This document shows, in pieces, positions 47,246 through 56,337 of a DNA stretch of 61,671 nucleotides. The stretch's first letter is position 1. Each line of letters opens with the position of its first letter. The notes beneath the pieces are model-generated. The model was not told the origin of the DNA and made no database searches. It saw nothing but the letters and a program-made list of their open reading frames with translations. Source of the stretch: Pyrinomonadaceae bacterium. GTDB taxonomy: Bacteria > Acidobacteriota > Blastocatellia > Pyrinomonadales > Pyrinomonadaceae. A program made the position numbers and the translations under genes. The stretch is from positions 1 through 61,671 of the forward strand of contig JACVRN010000019.1 of the NCBI GenBank assembly GCA_014534425.1, in the 5' to 3' direction.

Positions 47246-47613
47246 TCAATCGCTTCGCTGGCGTAGTTGCATGGAGAGCCAAGCAGTCAAACGTTTCCGT
47301 TCTATTATGCCGGAGGCAACGCCCAATATTATTCGCTCTTGCTCTTCTACAGAAGCATCAATTAAAGTTTCCATAGCGGCATGCCCGATTCGCTTGTTGC
47401 CGTCAACGAAGGGATGATTATTGATAAGAGAAAAGGCCAAAGCCGAAGCCTTTTCTATAATTGTAGGATAAAGCTCTTGCTCGTCAAACGTCATCTGTGG
47501 CTGAGCTAAAGCAGACTCAAGCCCTCCAAGGTCGCGGATTCCTGTCACACCACTGACTGTTCGATGATACGGCGATGTAGCTCAAGCGCTTCTTTGAGGG
47601 TGAGGTAGCGCAT
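47246..47613 (-). pseudogene. doc: Doc (death-on-curing, Fic-fold) toxin disrupted by frameshift
   Basis: The main frame (47246-47548) ends with the Fic-type motif HPFVDGNKRIGHAAM, needed for Doc kinase activity. The family's normal N-terminus is encoded one frame off: from ATG 47613 the reading is MRYLTLKEALELHRRIIEQS and then a stop after Val-Val. Adding one G in the run at about 47555 restores EQSGGVTGIRDLGG. So a single-base loss separates the two parts. The ATG overlaps the antitoxin stop (TGATG). It is either a decayed toxin or a sequencing error; slippage is possible. Confidence 0.75.
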
Positions 47614-47810
47614 CAGGCCAAGCGGCGGTAAAGATCTGCGTTCTTCTTGAGCACATAATCCGCCGCGCTATTAAACTTCTCGTCCGGTTGTGCTATCAGT
47701 TCCTCAATTCCTACGCGCGCGGGTTCTTCGGGCGGGATGCCCAGGCGGGCGGCAATCTCTCTTAGCCGTTTCAGGTGCTCATCAGTAAGATTGATAGTGA
47801 TGGAACTCAT
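47613..47810 (-). CDS. Antitoxin partner of Doc
   Basis: The 65-residue protein (MSSITINLTDEHLKRLREIA) is a short helical protein with a ribbon-helix-helix-like N-terminus and C-terminal tail (SAADYVLKKNADLYRRLA) of the kind that binds a toxin. The ribosome binding site GGAGG lies before two adjacent ATGs; I use 47810. It lies immediately before the doc gene with a TGATG overlap, the usual layout of Phd/Doc-type modules, although it does not look like Phd itself. If the toxin is inactive it may still autoregulate. Confidence 0.7.
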   Translation of the reverse strand: MSSITINLTDEHLKRLREIAARLGIPPEEPARVGIEELIAQPDEKFNSAADYVLKKNADLYRRLA

Positions 47811-47855
47811 CATCGGCCTCCAATCTTTGAGATAAATCACAAAACAGATTTTATC

Positions 47856-49604
47856 TCATCTCTCTTTTTCCAGATACATCTTCGCGGCCATCTTAGCGAG
47901 CTTCCACATCTTGCTCCATTCTATGCGGCCATCTGCGTCGCGGCCTGTGAGCTTGTCCAGAATCAGTCGGCGAAACTGTTTGCCTTCGCGGCGAAGCATG
48001 AACTCTTTGGCGTAGGGCTTGGCCGTGTCGAAGAAGCTGAACTCGGGGTCTGTGACTATGCCTATGCCTTCGAGCGTCATCAGAGCGCGTATGACGTAGG
48101 TGAAGTTGGCGGGAAGACGAAACGGATACTCGTACATCACTTCCGCCAGGTCGTAGGTCAACTCTTTGAAGTTGATTTCGCCAAGCTTCAGGTTCAGATA
48201 ATGCTGGAAGAGTCCTTCGACCACAGGGCGCACGCTGTTAGGATCGACGCCTGGCTTGAGGAAGTTCAAATCAATCAAGTCCTGAGAAAGGCCGCGTATA
48301 TCTCGCTCTACGACGTGGAAGAAGGCGTTAATCATCATAGCCTGAAGCTTGGGCGTGATGCGTCCCGTCATGCCGAAGTCGAAGAAGGCAAGGCGTCCGC
48401 CGTCCGTCACCAGCAGATTGCCCGGATGCGGGTCTGCGTGAAAGAAGCCGTCTTCCAGAAGTTGCTTCAGGTAGGTGCGAACCAGCAGGCGGTTGACCTT
48501 AATCGGCGAGAAGCGTTTGGCGCGCAGGGCTTCTATGTCCGTGACCTTGGTGCCGCGTATGAACTCCATGGTGATGACGCGCGTGGTGGTGTGCGTCCAG
48601 TGTATGCGCGGCACGTGGACGACTCGCCACGACCTGAAGTTCTCGCGGAAGCGGTCTGCGTTTCGTCCCTCCTGCACGTAGTCCATCTCTTCAAAGACGG
48701 TCTCGGCAAACTCCCTGAGCATCCCTTCCCAGTCGGCGTTGCGATTGGCTTCCGGCAGGAAGCGATTGATGAAAGCCACTATGCGGCGCAGCACCGTTAT
48801 GTCGAAGTTGATAATCTCCGGCAGGTTGAGGCGCTGAACTTTGACGGCCACCTCTTCGCCCGTGTGCAGACGAGCGCGATAGACTTGTCCGAGCGAAGCC
48901 GCCGCGATGGGTTCGGCATCAATCTCGGCGTAGGCTTCCTGAAGAGTTCTGCCAAGCTCTGCTTCTATGCGCGCGTAGGCTTCCGTCGTAGAGAAGGGCG
49001 GCACCTGGTCTTGCAGCAGCGCAAGCTCTTTGACGTAAGATAGCGGCAGAAGGTCGCCGCGCGTGCCCAAGCTTTGGCCTATCTTGATGAACGTGGGGCC
49101 GAGCTTTATCAAGTTCTCTTTGAGCCACACGGCCTGCTTTTCAAGCCTGGACTCTTTCGCCTGAGTCCCTTCCGCACCGCGAAAGACGAAGTATCGAACG
49201 ATGCGAACAAGTTTATCGAAAGCTCTGCGGTCAACATCTCTCGACCATTCCTGAAAGAGCGCGACGCGACCGCGCAGGCGTGCTTCCTCGCGCCGCCTCT
49301 CGCTCAGGCGGCGATAAAAGCCCGCGCGCACATCGTACCCGTCCAAGTAGAGATAGAACGAAAGCATCCCAAGCACGCGCACAATCTGCAAGGCGCGCAG
49401 CCAGCCGCGAAGCCCGTGTCCCTCTATAGTTTCGTCTTCTTTAAGGTCATTTGTGTGCGTGCCGGATGTCAGGACTAGCTGCTCATCCTGTGCAGTAGAA
49501 GAAGGCGCGCTCGCGTGTCCCGAAAGCTGTGGCGAAAGAGATGCTGCTGCTGCGCCATCCTTTGAGCGCAAAGTCAATGCTTCGTCCTGTTCAGTCGTTG
49601 CCAT
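47856..49604 (-). CDS. UbiB/ABC1-family atypical kinase
   Basis: The 582-residue protein has the UbiB hallmarks: KxGQ-type motif in [16 protein letters not shown] (about 173-188), the Ala-rich loop [13 protein letters not shown] (about 234-246), [12 protein letters not shown] (about 388), and FFDFGMTG, plus two C-terminal hydrophobic stretches that are weak here. The first 90 residues are low-complexity. Members support ubiquinone biosynthesis or lipid homeostasis through ATPase-like activity. It lies 15 bp upstream of the antitoxin in the minus direction; no shared function is implied. Confidence 0.87.
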   Translation of the reverse strand: MATTEQDEALTLRSKDGAAAASLSPQLSGHASAPSSTAQDEQLVLTSGTHTNDLKEDETIEGHGLRGWLRALQIVRVLGMLSFYLYLDGYDVRAGFYRRLSERRREEARLRGRVALFQEWSRDVDRRAFDKLVRIVRYFVFRGAEGTQAKESRLEKQAVWLKENLIKLGPTFIKIGQSLGTRGDLLPLSYVKELALLQDQVPPFSTTEAYARIEAELGRTLQEAYAEIDAEPIAAASLGQVYRARLHTGEEVAVKVQRLNLPEIINFDITVLRRIVAFINRFLPEANRNADWEGMLREFAETVFEEMDYVQEGRNADRFRENFRSWRVVHVPRIHWTHTTTRVITMEFIRGTKVTDIEALRAKRFSPIKVNRLLVRTYLKQLLEDGFFHADPHPGNLLVTDGGRLAFFDFGMTGRITPKLQAMMINAFFHVVERDIRGLSQDLIDLNFLKPGVDPNSVRPVVEGLFQHYLNLKLGEINFKELTYDLAEVMYEYPFRLPANFTYVIRALMTLEGIGIVTDPEFSFFDTAKPYAKEFMLRREGKQFRRLILDKLTGRDADGRIEWSKMWKLAKMAAKMYLEKER

Positions 49605-49721
49605 AATCGTTTTAATACTAGAGCGAACCCTTCACGATCCTGTCTCAAAAACTCAAAAATATAGAGCCTGAAGCCGAAACTCCCTACGTAAACTTCAGAC
49701 TCGGAAAAAAGCACACGGTCA

Positions 49722-50675
49722 TTAGATGATTGCTAACGAGCGCCGTACGCCGCCCGTCTCAAAATATCTTTGGGCACGCCGCAGGTCGTAATTAATCTGG
49801 CGCTTCAAATCTTCCACCCCGCCAAACTTTTTCTCTTCGCGCAGGCGATGAAGAAAGCGCACGCGCACTACATCGCCGTAGAGGTCTCCCTGCCAGTTTA
49901 TTACGAAGGTTTCGAGCGAAGGTTCCGCGTCCCGCTCAAAGGTTGGCCGCGTGCCTATGTTGGTGATGCTGCGCCGCCAGGAGCCTTCAATCAAAGTGGC
50001 CGTCACGTAAACTCCCCGCCTGGGTATGACTCGATTCTGCGGGCGCAGGTTCGCAGTCGGAAATCCAAGTGTGCGCCCGCGCTCCATCCCGCGCACCACT
50101 CGCCCCTCGACACCGTAGGGGCGACCGAGCATGCGCCGCGCAAGGTTCACGCGACCGTCCAGCAGAAGCTGGCGAATGAGGCTTGAGCTAACGCGACGCC
50201 CGCGCAACTGCACCTCTGGCACCTCTTCGGCATGAAAGCCAAGCTCGCGGCTTACTCTTTTCAGAAGCTCTATGTTGCCCTCGCGGTTGTGGCCGAAGGC
50301 GAAGCCCTTGCCCAGATAAACCTCTCTGGCATGCAAGCGTTCAAACACCACGTCGTGCAGGAAATCTTCGGCGCGCACCTCCGCAAACGCCCGTGTAAAG
50401 CGCACGACGATTGCTTGCTCTATGCCCAGCACGCCGAGCGCTTCAACTTTTTGGTCGAAGGTTTGTAGAAGCGGCGGCGCAGATTCAGGATGAAGCACCG
50501 CGCGCGGGTGTGGGTCAAAAGTAATAACGGTTGGAACTGCTCCCAAAGCGTGTGCGCGCTCGACCACCGTTCGCATCACAAGCTGGTGCCCCAGGTGAAG
50601 ACCGTCGAACACGCCCAGGGTCAAAACCGTAGGCCGCGCAATCTTCGCGTTATCCGTTCCATGAAATAAACGCAT
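49722..50675 (-). CDS. ribF: Bifunctional riboflavin kinase/FAD synthetase
   Basis: The 317-residue protein has the N-terminal FMN adenylyltransferase domain (LTLGVFDGLHLGHQLVMRTV, about 17-36; FDPHPRAVLHP) and the C-terminal riboflavin kinase domain (GRTLGFPTANLRPQNRVIPR, then GVYVT and TNIGTRPTFERD). It converts riboflavin to FMN and FAD in the cytoplasm. The family length is normal. It lies downstream of the MBL hydrolase gene, separated by a short dyad. Confidence 0.95.
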   Translation of the reverse strand: MRLFHGTDNAKIARPTVLTLGVFDGLHLGHQLVMRTVVERAHALGAVPTVITFDPHPRAVLHPESAPPLLQTFDQKVEALGVLGIEQAIVVRFTRAFAEVRAEDFLHDVVFERLHAREVYLGKGFAFGHNREGNIELLKRVSRELGFHAEEVPEVQLRGRRVSSSLIRQLLLDGRVNLARRMLGRPYGVEGRVVRGMERGRTLGFPTANLRPQNRVIPRRGVYVTATLIEGSWRRSITNIGTRPTFERDAEPSLETFVINWQGDLYGDVVRVRFLHRLREEKKFGGVEDLKRQINYDLRRAQRYFETGGVRRSLAII

Positions 50676-50687
50676 AAAAGCAGTATT

Positions 50688-50726
50688 GAGTACTGAGTAA
50701 AAGAAAGATGCTCTTACTCAGTACTC
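50688..50726. repeat. GAGTACTGAGTAA dyad element
   Basis: GAGTACTGAGTAA (50688-50700) and TTACTCAGTACTC (50714-50726) are perfect 13-bp arms. The right arm carries the stop of the MBL gene (TCA at 50718-50720), and stops occur in all three frames. The RibF start lies 13 bp to the left. Same style as 6129-6176. Confidence 0.7.
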
Positions 50727-51488
50727 ATCACTTATTTGTAATCCGTCGTAAGCGAATTCGACTCCTTCGGGCAGCGCCTTTGAATCGCGCGCGTGGAGTA
50801 TGTCGTGCGCCAGGTGCGTCAGAAAAGTTCTGCGCGGCTTCAATTCGCCGATGTATTCGAGCGCACGCTCTACCCAGAGGTGCGTCGGGTGCTCTTTGAA
50901 CCGCAGGCAGTCGAGCACAAGCACGTCCAGGTCGCGCAGCGCATCCATAGTCGCGTGCGGAATCTCGTTCAGGTCTGTGGCGTAGGCGAAGTCGTTGAAG
51001 CGATATGCCATCACGGGCAAGCGCCCGTGTATGACTTCGAGCGGTGTGACCTGTAACCCTTCGCCTATGCAGAAGGGCGCGAGCGGGTGGACTGTGTGCG
51101 GGATGACCTGCGGCAATCCCCCGCCGAAGTGCGACGGCTCGAAGATGTAACGGAAGATTCGGCGAATGTCCGTCCAGGCTCGCTCGTTGGCGTAAAGCCC
51201 CAGCGCGCCGTAGCGAAAATTTAGCGGGCGTATGTCGTCCAAGCCGAAGACGTGATCCATGTGGCAGTGCGTGATGAGAACAGCATCGAGCCTCTTCAAG
51301 CCGTAACGCAAAGCCTGCTGGCGAAAGTCTATGGAAGTATCAACGAGCACAGTATGGCCCGCGTGCTCTATGAGCACGGAGACGCGCAGTCGCTTGTCGC
51401 GCGGGTCATCCGAGCGGCACGTCTCGCACTCGCAGCCTATCGAGGGAACGCCCGTAGAAGTCCCTGTGCCGAAGAAGGTCAACCGCAT
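50718..51488 (-). CDS. MBL-fold metallo-hydrolase (PhnP-like)
   Basis: The 256-residue protein has the beta-lactamase-fold zinc motif ITHCHMDHVFGLDDIRPL (about 73-90) after FFGTGTSTGVPSIGCECETC, a start typical of the PhnP/RNase Z-related group with a Cys-rich insertion. It probably acts as a phosphodiesterase; PhnP hydrolyses cyclic ribose phosphates. The last residues (SDEY) and the stop are translated from the dyad arm at 50714-50726. The ATG directly abuts the other dyad at 51492, leaving no ribosome binding site. Confidence 0.8.
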   Translation of the reverse strand: MRLTFFGTGTSTGVPSIGCECETCRSDDPRDKRLRVSVLIEHAGHTVLVDTSIDFRQQALRYGLKRLDAVLITHCHMDHVFGLDDIRPLNFRYGALGLYANERAWTDIRRIFRYIFEPSHFGGGLPQVIPHTVHPLAPFCIGEGLQVTPLEVIHGRLPVMAYRFNDFAYATDLNEIPHATMDALRDLDVLVLDCLRFKEHPTHLWVERALEYIGELKPRRTFLTHLAHDILHARDSKALPEGVEFAYDGLQISDEY

Positions 51489-51498
51489 AAAAGTCTGG

Positions 51499-51575
51499 AG
51501 AGTCCAGAGAGTCTGGAGAGTCTAGAGAGTCAACTAGATTCTTTCTCTCTAGACTCTCCAGACTCTCTGGACTCT
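51499..51575. repeat. Perfect 31-bp dyad of GTCTGGAGAGTCC family
   Basis: Arms 51499-51529 and 51545-51575 are exact 31-base reverse complements with a 15-base loop; the repeat unit is about 10 bases (GAGAGTCTAGAGAG/GAGAGTCTGG words). The stop TAG of the DUF1844 gene is at 51574-51576, the element edge; the MBL ATG lies 11 bases left of the arms. Confidence 0.85.
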
Positions 51576-52152
51576 ATTTCCCTCCCAGTATGTCTCGGCC
51601 CGTGAAGCGCTGTTTGGCGGGGGCGGATTGAGAGAGGGAGACGAACTGCATTCGCAGGTCTGAGAGCAGGCCCTCAAGAATCCTCTCCTCCTGTTTGCTC
51701 AGGTTGCCCTGTGTCTTCTGTTCCAGCATGCCCAGGACATCAATCCAGTGCTTGCCGAGTTGTAGGTCTACGCCGCGCTCGCCTGTCACGGGATGCTCCA
51801 TCATGCCAAGCGCCGCCGCAGCGTTTGAAGCTATGGACATCAGGAAATTGACGAAGCTGGCGGGGTCGTGCGCGCCATCCACTTCTTCGTCCGTCTCTAT
51901 AGAAGATTCGCTGCCGCGCTCATCTTCTGCGCGAGCGGATTCCGCGCGGGCCGTGGAGCTTGTCCCGCCCGCTTGTTTGCCCGCGTCGCCCGTGGCGGCA
52001 GCTTCAGGTGCAGGAGCGCTTGTTTCATTAGCAGCCGCACCCGTCGCGTCATCTTTTTTGGCTGCCTCTTCCTCCGCAATCTCTCGCGGCGTGCCGTCGG
52101 AGTTGAAGAGGCGTCGGTCTGTGACTTTGAATTGAGGTTGTTCTTCGCTCAT
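51574..52152 (-). CDS. DUF1844 domain protein
   Basis: The 192-residue protein has a disordered acidic/Ala-rich N-terminal half (about 1-105) and the DUF1844 domain in the C-terminal half: FVNFLMSIASNAAAALGMME, KHWIDVLGMLEQKTQGNLS, EERILEGLLSDLRMQFVSLS. It begins after a GGGGAAG ribosome binding site. The domain is common in Acidobacteriota, Verrucomicrobia and related phyla and has no known function. It leads the run DUF1844, MBL, RibF in the minus direction. Confidence 0.85.
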   Translation of the reverse strand: MSEEQPQFKVTDRRLFNSDGTPREIAEEEAAKKDDATGAAANETSAPAPEAAATGDAGKQAGGTSSTARAESARAEDERGSESSIETDEEVDGAHDPASFVNFLMSIASNAAAALGMMEHPVTGERGVDLQLGKHWIDVLGMLEQKTQGNLSKQEERILEGLLSDLRMQFVSLSQSAPAKQRFTGRDILGGK

Positions 52153-52398
52153 ATCTTCCCCTGTCGAATACGCTCATCGTGACGGCGTTGAGGCCGCGCG
52201 GGCCAATGAACGCGCCTTTAAAATCTTATTGCTTCTGGTAGATTGATGGTAGCACAAAGCGCAGCAAATCGGGGATTCAGGTTTGAGGAATAGCAGCTTT
52301 GAAACTTGCCCATTACTGCCCGGCTCCCTAACACTCATCACCGATTCTGTTTTAGACTCTGAGGCATAAACTTTTTGGAAAGCAGGGACTCGTCTCTT

Positions 52399-53217
52399 AT
52401 GCCGGCGACATTTGATGATCTGGTAGCGCTGATGGCGCGTCTTCGTTCACCCGAAGGCTGTCCGTGGGATCGTGAGCAGACCTACGACACGCTCGCGCCT
52501 ATGCTTTTGGAAGAGGCTTACGAAGCGTTTGAAGCTGTGGAGGAGGCGCGCGACGGGCGGCCCGAAGAGTTGATGGGCGAGCTTGGCGACCTGCTCTTTC
52601 AGATAGTCTTCTACGCGCAGGTGGCGCGTGAGAGCGGGGAATTCTCAATCGAAGACGTGACGGACGCGATTCATACCAAGATGGTGCGCCGCCACCCGCA
52701 CGTCTTCGGCAGCGAAGAGGCGCGAGACTCTGCCGAAGTCCTGCGTAACTGGGAGGCCATCAAGGCGGAGGAGAAGCGCGCGGCGGGCAAGGATCAGGTT
52801 GATGAAAGCGCGTCTCTGCTCGACGGCGTTTCATCCAAAGCGCCCGCGCTGATGGAGGCTCACCAGCTTTCTACCAAAGCGGCCCGCGTAGGCTTTGACT
52901 GGCAGAAGGTGGAAGACATCTTCGACAAGCTTCATGAAGAGTTGGACGAGTTGCTGGAAGCCATACGCGAGCACAGGGAATCCGAGGAAGCGGACAAGGA
53001 GCGCGTGCGCGAAGAGGTCGGAGACGTGCTCTTTGCCGCAGTCAACATCGCGCGCCATCTGGGCGTGGAACCCGAAGCTGCGCTCAAAGTAACCAATCGA
53101 AAGTTTCGCCGCCGCTTCCGACACGTAGAATCCGGGCTACAAAAGCGCGGGCGCACGCCCGACGCCGCCACCCTCGAAGAGATGGAAGCCCTCTGGCAAG
53201 AAGCGAAGAAGAAGTGA
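52399..53217 (+). CDS. mazG: Nucleoside triphosphate pyrophosphohydrolase MazG
   Basis: The 272-residue protein has two MazG all-alpha domains: [20 protein letters not shown] and [20 protein letters not shown] then [16 protein letters not shown] (N-terminal), and [20 protein letters not shown] with [18 protein letters not shown] (C-terminal). It cleaves NTPs to NMP and pyrophosphate, limiting misincorporation and damaged nucleotides. I start at ATG 52399; the open frame begins with TTG 52375, eight residues earlier, without a clear ribosome binding site either way. Its stop opens a dyad that ends in the stop of the convergent gene. Confidence 0.92.
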   Translation: MPATFDDLVALMARLRSPEGCPWDREQTYDTLAPMLLEEAYEAFEAVEEARDGRPEELMGELGDLLFQIVFYAQVARESGEFSIEDVTDAIHTKMVRRHPHVFGSEEARDSAEVLRNWEAIKAEEKRAAGKDQVDESASLLDGVSSKAPALMEAHQLSTKAARVGFDWQKVEDIFDKLHEELDELLEAIREHRESEEADKERVREEVGDVLFAAVNIARHLGVEPEAALKVTNRKFRRRFRHVESGLQKRGRTPDAATLEEMEALWQEAKKK

Positions 53218-53281
53218 AGAGCAGTTTTCAGTAAAGACAAGTTGCTTCCCGGCTGAAAACTGAAAACTGCTTTTCTCACTT
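53212..53281. repeat. GCAGTTTTCAGT dyad between convergent genes
   Basis: AGCAGTTTTCAGT (53220-53232) and ACTGAAAACTGCT (53259-53271) are perfect 13-bp arms, with an extra CTGAAAAC at 53253. Both flanking genes stop at AAGTGA placed two to five bases outside the arms, symmetrically on opposite strands. It probably ends both transcripts. Confidence 0.7.
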
Positions 53282-53728
53282 GTCGCTGCTTTTAGGTTTT
53301 AGCTCCCACAGGACGTTGACGATTACCCAGCGACCGTTCCAGCGTGCGAGGTGCAGGTAATCAATCCAATCAGTGGCGACGACTTTGACGCTCGCGGCGT
53401 TTTCGTAAACGTCCAGAATGGTGACATCCTTCTGCTGCTTCTCTTTCGGCGTGTTCTTGCCGTAGCCTGCGCGCACGCCCAGCACCAATCCCATAGCGCT
53501 CATCTGCTCCAGGCGGCTGCGGCCAGACTTGGGGTCAGTACGCACGATTCTCTTCGCCAGGTCAGGATGAAGCGCGCGTTCCATGCGCTCCGGGTTTCCC
53601 TCGTACCAGCCTTCTATGTAATCCAGCGCCGCCTGCTTAATCGCCGCCGCGTCCGCAGCATTTTGCGCGCGTGCGTTTGAGAAACACGCAAGCAGAATAA
53701 AGGCGAATACAAATACCAATCTACGCAT
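53276..53728 (-). CDS. Secreted NTF2-like (lumazine-binding-like) protein
   Basis: The 150-residue product has a signal peptide (LVFVFAFILLACFSNARAQ) and a short NTF2-like domain: AALDYIEGWYEGNPERMERA, HPDLAKRIVRTDP, VASVK-type strand and DWIDYLHLARWNGRWVIVNV. NTF2-like folds carry small-molecule binding or weak enzymic activity; nothing points to a substrate. A second signal-bearing NTF2-like gene lies 18 bp upstream, sharing the alpha-helical N-terminus pattern but little sequence. Confidence 0.75.
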   Translation of the reverse strand: MRRLVFVFAFILLACFSNARAQNAADAAAIKQAALDYIEGWYEGNPERMERALHPDLAKRIVRTDPKSGRSRLEQMSAMGLVLGVRAGYGKNTPKEKQQKDVTILDVYENAASVKVVATDWIDYLHLARWNGRWVIVNVLWELKPKSSDK

Positions 53729-53746
53729 CCTTTGAATCCTTTCAGA

Positions 53747-54223
53747 TTAATTGTAAATATCCACGTGTATCCTGTAGGAGCCGTCCGGCTGCCGCTTCCA
53801 GATGACCACGAAGTCGCAGGCATAGACGCTCTGTTTGCCTTCGCGCTCGCTCGTCAGAGTGGAGCGGCCTATCTGGTAGACGGTCTCGCGGTCTCCGCCG
53901 AGTTCTATGACTTCGAGCTTCCAATCCTTTGCGCCCGTGATGCCCGTCCAGTATTTGTCAATCGCCTCGCGCCCCTGAATCTTCTTTCCGCGAGAAAAGA
54001 AGATGGTCGCGTCATCGGAATAAAAGCGCGCGACCGCAAGAAAGTCCCCGCGCTTGAAGGCATCCGTCATCCTTCGATTGTGCTCTTCGATAACGGGTCG
54101 AATCGAAGCCATATCCGCCTCGTCCGACGCTCGTGGAAGCGTGAGCGCGTGCGAGCCTTTAATAAGAGTCTCGCTTTGAACTGCAATCAAAAGCAGAAGC
54201 AGGATGATGCTGTGGACTTTCAA
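53747..54223 (-). CDS. Secreted SnoaL/DUF4440-like NTF2 protein
   Basis: The 158-residue product has a signal-like start (IILLLLLIAVQSETLIKG) and an NTF2 fold: IRPVIEEHNRRMTDAFKRGD, FYSDDATIFFSRGKKIQGRE, AIDKYWTGITG, and ending FVVIWKRQPDGSYRIHVDIY. This DUF4440/SgcJ-type pattern is frequent in secreted proteins of unknown role. It precedes the lumazine-binding-like gene by 18 bp and may be co-transcribed. Confidence 0.75.
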   Translation of the reverse strand: MKVHSIILLLLLIAVQSETLIKGSHALTLPRASDEADMASIRPVIEEHNRRMTDAFKRGDFLAVARFYSDDATIFFSRGKKIQGREAIDKYWTGITGAKDWKLEVIELGGDRETVYQIGRSTLTSEREGKQSVYACDFVVIWKRQPDGSYRIHVDIYN

Positions 54224-54364
54224 AATGTTTCTCCGTTTCAGGAATGAAAAGCTTCAGACACCGTTTACACCTGCGGCTCGATTATTGGGAAGAGAGTTGG
54301 GACGAACACACGCTTTTCGGGGATGAGGGCGAGAGGATTCGGGGACGAAAACTTTCCTGTAGCT

Positions 54365-55525
54365 TTAGAGAATCGTCGCTTCCGACAGCAAATCTCCTTC
54401 GTCGAATCTTTCGGGGCGAAGCGGCCTTGCGTCCAGCAACTTCGCTTCGCCTTGCAGGATGAGTTCTGAAACGAGCTTTCCGGCGGCGGGCGAATGCATG
54501 ACGCCGTGCCCGCTAAAACCGTTGGCTAGGAAGAAGCCGCGCACGCCGGGCACAGCGCCTATGATGGCGTGATGATCCGGCGTCATCTCGTAGAGTCCGG
54601 CCCAGGCGCGTTGCGGGTTGACCTCCGCTTCCGCGAGACAAGGCACGCGGCCTGCGGCGCGCGTCAAAATCTTCTCTATGAAAGAGAGGTCAAAGTCTGT
54701 CTTAAAGCCGGGCGTCTCGCAGGGATCGTTCCAAGCGAGCAGGATTCTGCGGCCTTCGCGGCGGAAGTGAAAGCCCGTCGCCATGTCTATCACCATGGGA
54801 AAGCGCGCGGGCAGTTTATCGAAAGGCTCTGTCGGAACAAGCTGTCGGCGCAGAGGCTTGACCGGCAATTCATAGCCAATCATGCGCGCGACGGTTGCGG
54901 CCCACGCTCCTGCGGCGTTAACCACCACGCGCGTTTGAACACGCCCGCGCGAAGTCACGACTGCTCTTACTTCATCGCGCTCCACTTCTATGCCTTCGAC
55001 CGAAGCGTTGAGCCAGAGCCTCGCGCCGCGCTCGCGCGCCCCGAGCGTAAATCCCATCATCACACTGTGGGGGTCGACGAAGCCGTCCGTGTGGCAGAAG
55101 GTGCCGCCCAGAATGTCGTCGCTGCGAAGCTGCGGCACCATCTCGGCTATCTCTTCCACGGTGACAAGCTCCACATCTTTCAGGCCCAGTGCTATCTGCC
55201 GCTCTCTGTTCGCCTTCAGATAATCCAGGTGCCGCTCGCTCGTCGCGGCGAAGAGATAGCCGTGCGGGTGGTAGTCGGCGGGATAGCCTGTGGCATCTTC
55301 AAAGCGCGCGAAGAAGTCTATCGAGTAGAGCGACAACAATATATTGACGGGCGTGGAAAACTGAGCGCGCACGCCTCCCATGCTCTTGCCCGTGGAGCCT
55401 TTCCCTTGATGCGCCTCGCGCTCCAGAACAAGCACGTCGCGGCAGCCCGCTTCCGCCAGATGAAAAGCGATGCTCGCGCCCACAACGCCACCGCCGATGA
55501 TGACCACGTCCGCAGTCTCAGACAT
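54365..55525 (-). CDS. FAD-dependent DAO-family oxidoreductase
   Basis: The 386-residue protein has the DAO fold with the FAD-binding [17 protein letters not shown] at residues about 11-27, then [36 protein letters not shown] and the C-terminal FAD segment [18 protein letters not shown]. It resembles sarcosine/glycine-oxidase-type or glycine-betaine-pathway dehydrogenases that oxidise secondary amines. No neighbouring gene for one-carbon metabolism is present, so substrate is unknown. Confidence 0.85.
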   Translation of the reverse strand: MSETADVVIIGGGVVGASIAFHLAEAGCRDVLVLEREAHQGKGSTGKSMGGVRAQFSTPVNILLSLYSIDFFARFEDATGYPADYHPHGYLFAATSERHLDYLKANRERQIALGLKDVELVTVEEIAEMVPQLRSDDILGGTFCHTDGFVDPHSVMMGFTLGARERGARLWLNASVEGIEVERDEVRAVVTSRGRVQTRVVVNAAGAWAATVARMIGYELPVKPLRRQLVPTEPFDKLPARFPMVIDMATGFHFRREGRRILLAWNDPCETPGFKTDFDLSFIEKILTRAAGRVPCLAEAEVNPQRAWAGLYEMTPDHHAIIGAVPGVRGFFLANGFSGHGVMHSPAAGKLVSELILQGEAKLLDARPLRPERFDEGDLLSEATIL

Positions 55526-55566
55526 GACTTTTAATGTAAGACGGATTACAGGTCAATTTTCTTCTC

Positions 55567-56337
55567 TTAAAACGCGTGTCCCAGCAACTCTTGAAGCTTT
55601 TCGCGGTAGGCGCGGCCCAAGGTGAGGCGTGTGCCGTCGTGCAGGACTATCTCGTACTCGCCGCGAAAGAGCGGGTGCAGTTCTTTTATCTTTTCTATCT
55701 GGACGATGGCGGAGCGATTGACGCGCAGGAATTTCTTCGGGTCGAGCTTTGCTTCCAGAGCGCTCATGGTCTCGCGCATGAGATGGGATTCGCGGCCCGT
55801 GTGCAGGCGCACGTAGTTGCTGGCCGACTCTATCCAGTCAATCTCTTCCGTTTTGAGAAAGAAGACGCGCCCGCTCGCTTTGACGACCAGCCGCTCCAAG
55901 TGCTTCGTCTCTTGCTTGATGTCCGCCAGGAGCGCCAGCAATCGCTCATCAATCGCGCCCTTCTTCTCCTGCATGAGAACGGCGCGTGCGCGCTCGATGG
56001 CGCGTGCGAAGCGCTCGCGGTCGAAAGGCTTTAAGAGATAATCGAGCGCGTGAACGTCGAAGGCGCGCAGCGCATACTTGTCGTAGGCCGTGACGAAGAT
56101 GATGGCCGGTGAAGCGATTGCTTGCGCTCCACAGGCTTCCAGCACGCGGAAGCCGTCCATCTCAGGCATCTGCACGTCTAGGAAGAGAAGGTCAGGGCGC
56201 TCTCGCTCGATTGTAGAGACGGCGCTCAGGCCGTCGCCGCATTCGGCCACGACCTCTATGTCGGATTCACTTTCGAGCAGCGTGCGAATTCTTTCGCGCG
56301 CCAGAGGCTCGTCGTCAACTATCAATGCGCGAATCAT
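55567..56337 (-). CDS. LytTR-family response regulator
   Basis: The 256-residue protein has a receiver domain (ALIVDDEPLARERIRTL; phospho-acceptor Asp in DLLFLDVQMPEMDGF) and a C-terminal LytTR DNA-binding domain (about 150-256: VVKASGRVFFLKTEEIDWIE, VRLHTGRESHLMRETMSALE, FLRVNRSAIVQIEKIKELHP). Such regulators bind paired direct repeats and usually control extracellular or cell-surface genes. Its start overlaps the stop of the kinase gene (56334-56337), so they are cognate. Confidence 0.93.
   Translation of the reverse strand: MIRALIVDDEPLARERIRTLLESESDIEVVAECGDGLSAVSTIERERPDLLFLDVQMPEMDGFRVLEACGAQAIASPAIIFVTAYDKYALRAFDVHALDYLLKPFDRERFARAIERARAVLMQEKKGAIDERLLALLADIKQETKHLERLVVKASGRVFFLKTEEIDWIESASNYVRLHTGRESHLMRETMSALEAKLDPKKFLRVNRSAIVQIEKIKELHPLFRGEYEIVLHDGTRLTLGRAYREKLQELLGHAF

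Noticed and set aside
47775..49043. 422-codon plus-strand frame
   Set aside because: Antisense to the UbiB-like kinase with strong motifs; typical of GC-rich genomes.
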